Shown: piece by piece, positions 6,373-8,660 of the stretch | How the letters are laid out: every line of letters begins with the position of its first letter | How positions within the stretch are numbered: position 1 is the first letter of the stretch | NCBI GenBank assembly: GCA_002702965.1 | Contig: PADE01000152.1 | Location: 14,746 to 23,405 of the forward strand | DNA length: 8,660 nt | Direction of reading: 5' to 3' | Source: Planctomycetaceae bacterium | GTDB lineage: Bacteria; Planctomycetota; Planctomycetia; Pirellulales; Pirellulaceae | The notes under the pieces: model-generated | What the model saw: only the letters and a program-made list of their open reading frames with translations | What the model was told of the DNA's origin: nothing | Database searches by the model: none | Position numbers and translations under genes: made by a program

Positions 6373-7053
6373 ATGTTTCGCATCAAAATCTGTGGAATTA
6401 CCACCCCTACCGATGGCCACCTGGTCGACCAGGCGGGAGCGGACGCGATCGGCCTGAACTTCTATCCCGACAGCCCGCGATACGTCACCCCAAGTCGAGC
6501 CGAGCTCATCGTTCGCGAGCTACCTGACGATCTGTGCCGCGTCGGTCTGTTCGTCAACGCCGAGGTGGAAGTCGTACTCGATGCGGCCGACCGCTTGAGG
6601 CTGGACATGATCCAGTTACATGGAGACGAGTCGCCAGAGTACTTCGCCCAACTCCAGCAGCGCCGAGTCATCGCGGGGCGACGTTGCCCGGATGGTTTTG
6701 GGTCTCTGCGCACTTTCCTGGAAGCTTGTCGGTCACTGGACAGCCTTCCCGAAGCTGTCCTCATCGACGGTTACCGGCGCGGCCACTACGGCGGTACGGG
6801 GCAGACGGCCGACTGGCAAGCTGTTTCCACATTGGAGAGCCAGCTAGGAGAAGTACGGCTGATCCTCGCTGGCGGTCTGGTCCCGGAAAACGTATCGGAG
6901 GCAATCCGTCGCGTCCGGCCCGATGCGGTCGACACGGCCAGCGGCGTCGAGCGGAGTCCCGGTGTCAAGGACCCTGAGCGACTCCACGCGTTCGTTGCCG
7001 CAGCGCGTGCGGCGTTCTCCGAGAGTTCGAGCCGCGGTGCACCGTCCGATTAA
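6373..7053 (+). CDS. trpF: Phosphoribosylanthranilate isomerase
   Basis: A complete 226-residue TrpF, within the usual 200-230 range. It converts N-(5-phosphoribosyl)-anthranilate to the carboxyphenylamino-deoxyribulose phosphate intermediate of tryptophan synthesis, a cytoplasmic (beta/alpha)8-barrel enzyme. Family motifs in order: KICGIT at 5-10 with the catalytic Cys7, GLNFYPDSPRYV at 27-38, VGLFVN at 57-62, IQLHGDE at 80-86, the general acid Asp132 in LIDGYRRG, HYGGTG at 138-143, LAGGLVPENV at 165-174, and the phosphate-binding and closing SGVE...PGVKD at 190-200. The ATG at 6373 begins exactly at the first barrel strand; the open frame upstream of it carries no recognisable sequence. No Shine-Dalgarno is visible before it, so initiation may be weak or leaderless. 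No other trp gene lies nearby, so trpF stands alone here, as is common outside enterobacteria. It is followed by ahcY in the same direction, but ahcY appears to have its own promoter. Confidence 0.96.
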   Translation: MFRIKICGITTPTDGHLVDQAGADAIGLNFYPDSPRYVTPSRAELIVRELPDDLCRVGLFVNAEVEVVLDAADRLRLDMIQLHGDESPEYFAQLQQRRVIAGRRCPDGFGSLRTFLEACRSLDSLPEAVLIDGYRRGHYGGTGQTADWQAVSTLESQLGEVRLILAGGLVPENVSEAIRRVRPDAVDTASGVERSPGVKDPERLHAFVAAARAAFSESSSRGAPSD

Positions 7054-7085
7054 CTGCCGAGGGCCTGCGACCCCAAAGCCGACGG

Positions 7086-7115
7086 TTGGCGATCTTCCCC
7101 GGCCGGGACTATGAT
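7086..7115 (+). promoter_or_regulatory. Sigma70-like promoter for ahcY
   Basis: TTGGCG (7086-7091, 4 of 6 to TTGACA) and TATGAT (7110-7115, 5 of 6 to TATAAT) are separated by 18 bases. Transcription would start near 7122, giving an untranslated leader of about 120 nt before ahcY. It lies 33 bp after the trpF stop, so ahcY probably does not depend on trpF transcription. Prediction only: promoter consensus in this organism is unknown. Confidence 0.5.
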
Positions 7116-7121
7116 GAGTGA

Positions 7122-7241
7122 ACTGGAGTGTGGTGGGCCCCGCAACGCAATCTTCTGCTGGGCTTGCCAGACCTGTAATCCAACCAGCCAACTTGCGTCG
7201 CCTCCAGGGCGATGCCCTCATTCTCGCCAAGGAGGTTCACT
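7122..7241 (+). promoter_or_regulatory. Structured ahcY 5' leader with two mutually exclusive folds
   Basis: Fold A: GCGTCGCC (7195-7202) pairs with GGCGATGC (7208-7215), an 8-bp stem including one G-U pair with a TCCAG loop, leaving the ribosome-binding site free. Fold B: CCTCC (7201-7205) pairs with the GGAGG core of the Shine-Dalgarno (7231-7235), enclosing a nested AGGGC/GCCCT hairpin (7206-7218). The two folds share bases, so only one can form. Upstream, ACGCAA (7145-7150) can pair with TTGCGT (7193-7198) around a small CTGG/CCAG hairpin (7158-7170), which would compete with fold A. I see none of the conserved segments of the known SAH riboswitch as I remember it. This could be a leader responding to SAH, SAM or adenosine, or simply GC-rich sequence that folds. 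Confidence 0.35.
7229..7235 (+). promoter_or_regulatory. Shine-Dalgarno AAGGAGG that selects the ahcY GTG start
   Basis: AAGGAGG lies six bases before the GTG at 7242. An in-frame ATG at 7212 would place this sequence inside the coding region and add ten residues unlike AhcY N-termini, so the GTG is preferred. Its GGAGG core is complementary to CCTCC at 7201-7205. Confidence 0.85.
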
Positions 7242-8576
7242 GTGTCGGGCACCAGCACCGAGAAAATTCCGTACAAGGTTCGTGACCTGGCGCTCGCTGA
7301 CTGGGGTCGCAAGGAGATCCTCCTGGCTGAAAATGAAATGCCGGGCCTGATGGCGCTGCGGCGCAAGTACGAGTCTGAACAGCCACTTCGCGGCGCCCGT
7401 ATCGCCGGGTGCCTGCATATGACGATTCAAACCGCTGTACTGATCGAGACACTGACCAAGCTCGGAGCTGATGTCACCTGGAGCAGCTGCAATATCTTCT
7501 CGACCCAAGACCACGCGGCCGCGGCAATGGCCGTGGAGGGAATTCCCGTCTACGCCTGGAAGGGAGAGACCGAAGAGGAATACGAGTGGTGCATCGAGCA
7601 GACGCTGTATTTTCCCGACGGCCAACCACTGAATATGATCCTCGACGACGGCGGTGATTTGACCGCCGTCGTACACCGCAAGTTTCCTGAGTTATTGGAG
7701 GGCATTGGTGGAATCACTGAAGAGACAACGACGGGAATCCACGCGCTGCAGCAGATGCTCGACAACGGCGAACTCAAAGTGCCGGCGATGAACGTCAACG
7801 ACTCGGTCACTAAGAGCAAATTCGATAACAAGTACGGCTGCCGGGAGTCGCTGGCCGACGGCATCAAGCGCGCCACCGATGTGATGGTCGCTGGCAAGAC
7901 CGTTGTCGTCTGCGGGTTCGGTGACGTCGGTAAAGGATGCGCCGAATCGATGCAGGGACTCGGCGCCCGAGTCCTGATCACCGAAATCGATCCGATCAAT
8001 GCGCTACAAGCGGCCATGGAAGGTTATCAGGTTGTCACGATGGATGACGCCTGTTCGCAAGGCCATATCTTTGTGACTACCACGGGATGCTGCGATATCA
8101 TCACGGGACCCCACATGGAAAAGATGCGGCATGACGCAATCGTCTGTAATATTGGCCACTTCGACATCGAGATCGATGTGGCCTATCTCGAAAACAGCGA
8201 CCATATCACGAAAGATCGAGTCAAACAGGACACCGATGTCGGTGGGCCGGTGGACCGTTATCTGTTTCCCGATGGGCACGCCGTGTTACTGTTGGCACAG
8301 GGGCGACTTGTCAACCTGGGATGCGCAACGGGTCATCCCTCCTTTGTGATGAGCAACTCCTTCACCAACCAGGTACTCGCGCAGATTGAATTCTGGCGGG
8401 GGCCTGACAATTTTGAGGTCGGCATTCACCTGCTTCCGAAGCAGCTCGATGAAGAGGTCGCCCGACTTCATCTGGACCACCTCGGCGTCCAGTTGACTTC
8501 CCTGACGGAAAAACAGGCCGACTACCTAGGAATCCCGGTCTGCGGTCCGTACAAGCCCGAACACTACCGGTACTGA
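7242..8576 (+). CDS. ahcY: Adenosylhomocysteinase (S-adenosyl-L-homocysteine hydrolase)
   Basis: A complete 444-residue enzyme that reversibly hydrolyses S-adenosylhomocysteine to adenosine and homocysteine, relieving product inhibition of methyltransferases in the activated methyl cycle. It is cytoplasmic, normally a homotetramer with tightly bound NAD. Numbering from the GTG start: GCLHMTIQTAVLIETL (57-72) with His59; SSCNIFSTQDHAAAA (81-95); Asp136 in DDGGDLT; Glu161 in EETTTG; Lys191, Asp195, Asn196 and Cys200 in TKSKFDN...GC. The NAD-binding Rossmann motif GFGDVGKG is at 225-232, GHFDIEID lies at 305-312, NLGCATGHPSFVMSNSF at 358-374, and the C-terminal KPEHYRY at 438-444 provides the Lys and Tyr that reach the neighbouring subunit's NAD. 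All expected catalytic residues are present and the length is normal. GTG start with AAGGAGG six bases upstream; own promoter and structured leader. A 16-bp tandem repeat begins four bases after the stop. Confidence 0.98.
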   Translation: MSGTSTEKIPYKVRDLALADWGRKEILLAENEMPGLMALRRKYESEQPLRGARIAGCLHMTIQTAVLIETLTKLGADVTWSSCNIFSTQDHAAAAMAVEGIPVYAWKGETEEEYEWCIEQTLYFPDGQPLNMILDDGGDLTAVVHRKFPELLEGIGGITEETTTGIHALQQMLDNGELKVPAMNVNDSVTKSKFDNKYGCRESLADGIKRATDVMVAGKTVVVCGFGDVGKGCAESMQGLGARVLITEIDPINALQAAMEGYQVVTMDDACSQGHIFVTTTGCCDIITGPHMEKMRHDAIVCNIGHFDIEIDVAYLENSDHITKDRVKQDTDVGGPVDRYLFPDGHAVLLLAQGRLVNLGCATGHPSFVMSNSFTNQVLAQIEFWRGPDNFEVGIHLLPKQLDEEVARLHLDHLGVQLTSLTEKQADYLGIPVCGPYKPEHYRY

Positions 8577-8580
8577 GTAC

Positions 8581-8660
8581 GGCGCTGCTTCCCAACGGCG
8601 CTGCTTCCCAACGGCGCTGCTTCCCAACGGCGCTGCTTCCCAACGGCGCTGCTTCCCAAC
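8581..8660. repeat. Perfect 16-bp tandem repeat, five copies, running off the window
   Basis: The unit GGCGCTGCTTCCCAAC occurs five times head to tail without a mismatch, starting four bases after the ahcY stop and continuing to the last base, so the array is probably longer. Reading either strand through it gives a 48-bp (16-residue) periodic peptide, because 16 is not a multiple of three. The unit has no internal inverted repeat able to form a strong hairpin, so it does not look like a terminator. There are no spacers, so it is not a CRISPR. Best described as a minisatellite (VNTR-like) array. Confidence 0.95.

Noticed and set aside
7054..7120. GCCGAGGGCCTGCGACC after trpF, faintly like the opening of the SAH riboswitch consensus
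   Set aside because: The other conserved segments of that riboswitch (the AGGCUCGG-type return strand and the ACGGCGCUC-type pseudoknot strand) are absent, and the match lies upstream of the predicted promoter.
8581..8660. CRISPR array or terminator at the window end
   Set aside because: Units are contiguous with no spacers, and the 16-bp unit cannot form a strong stem or a T-tract.

Overview
The window is a GC-rich bacterial chromosome segment with two divergent transcription blocks. The gene content (an exopolysaccharide export module with an ExeA-like ATPase, and AhcY and TrpF encoded side by side) and the loose ribosome-binding sites suggest a planctomycete or a similar free-living Gram-negative bacterium. 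This assignment is a pattern-based inference; no rRNA or other phylogenetic marker is present.

Left two thirds (minus strand, about 6100 down to 109): five genes read in one direction. In transcription order they are a reduced Wzz-type polysaccharide co-polymerase with a third C-terminal membrane helix (4900-6096), an ExeA-like AAA+ ATPase with a 300-residue acidic, probably disordered tail (3119-4867), a BY-kinase/ParA-fold protein without the P-loop lysine and without a single tyrosine (2173-3000), a UDP-sugar 4-epimerase of the WbpP type (1049-1993), and a classical SDR resembling gluconate 5-dehydrogenase (109-873). The first three correspond to the chain-length determinant, secretion ATPase and tyrosine autokinase trio of PEP-CTERM/XrtA exopolysaccharide loci (families TIGR03007, TIGR03015, TIGR03018, named from memory). 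The epimerase would supply a UDP-hexose or UDP-N-acetylhexosamine precursor. The SDR is less clearly linked. No polymerase, flippase, glycosyltransferase, exosortase or PEP-CTERM protein lies inside the window, so the locus is partial here.

Centre (6097-6372): a divergent intergenic region with three 9-bp direct repeats and a GC-rich stem-loop. No convincing promoter was found in it on either strand.

Right third (plus strand): trpF (6373-7053, tryptophan synthesis), then a 188-bp gap containing a good sigma70-like promoter (7086-7115) and a leader of about 120 nt that can fold in two mutually exclusive ways, one of which hides the Shine-Dalgarno. Next is ahcY (7242-8576, S-adenosylhomocysteine hydrolase, GTG start). 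Four bases after the ahcY stop a perfect 16-bp tandem repeat begins and runs in five copies to the window edge.

The best leads for new biology are the tyrosine-free pseudo-kinase inside the exopolysaccharide module, the tailed ATPase beside it, and the ahcY leader, which does not match the known SAH riboswitch consensus as I remember it.
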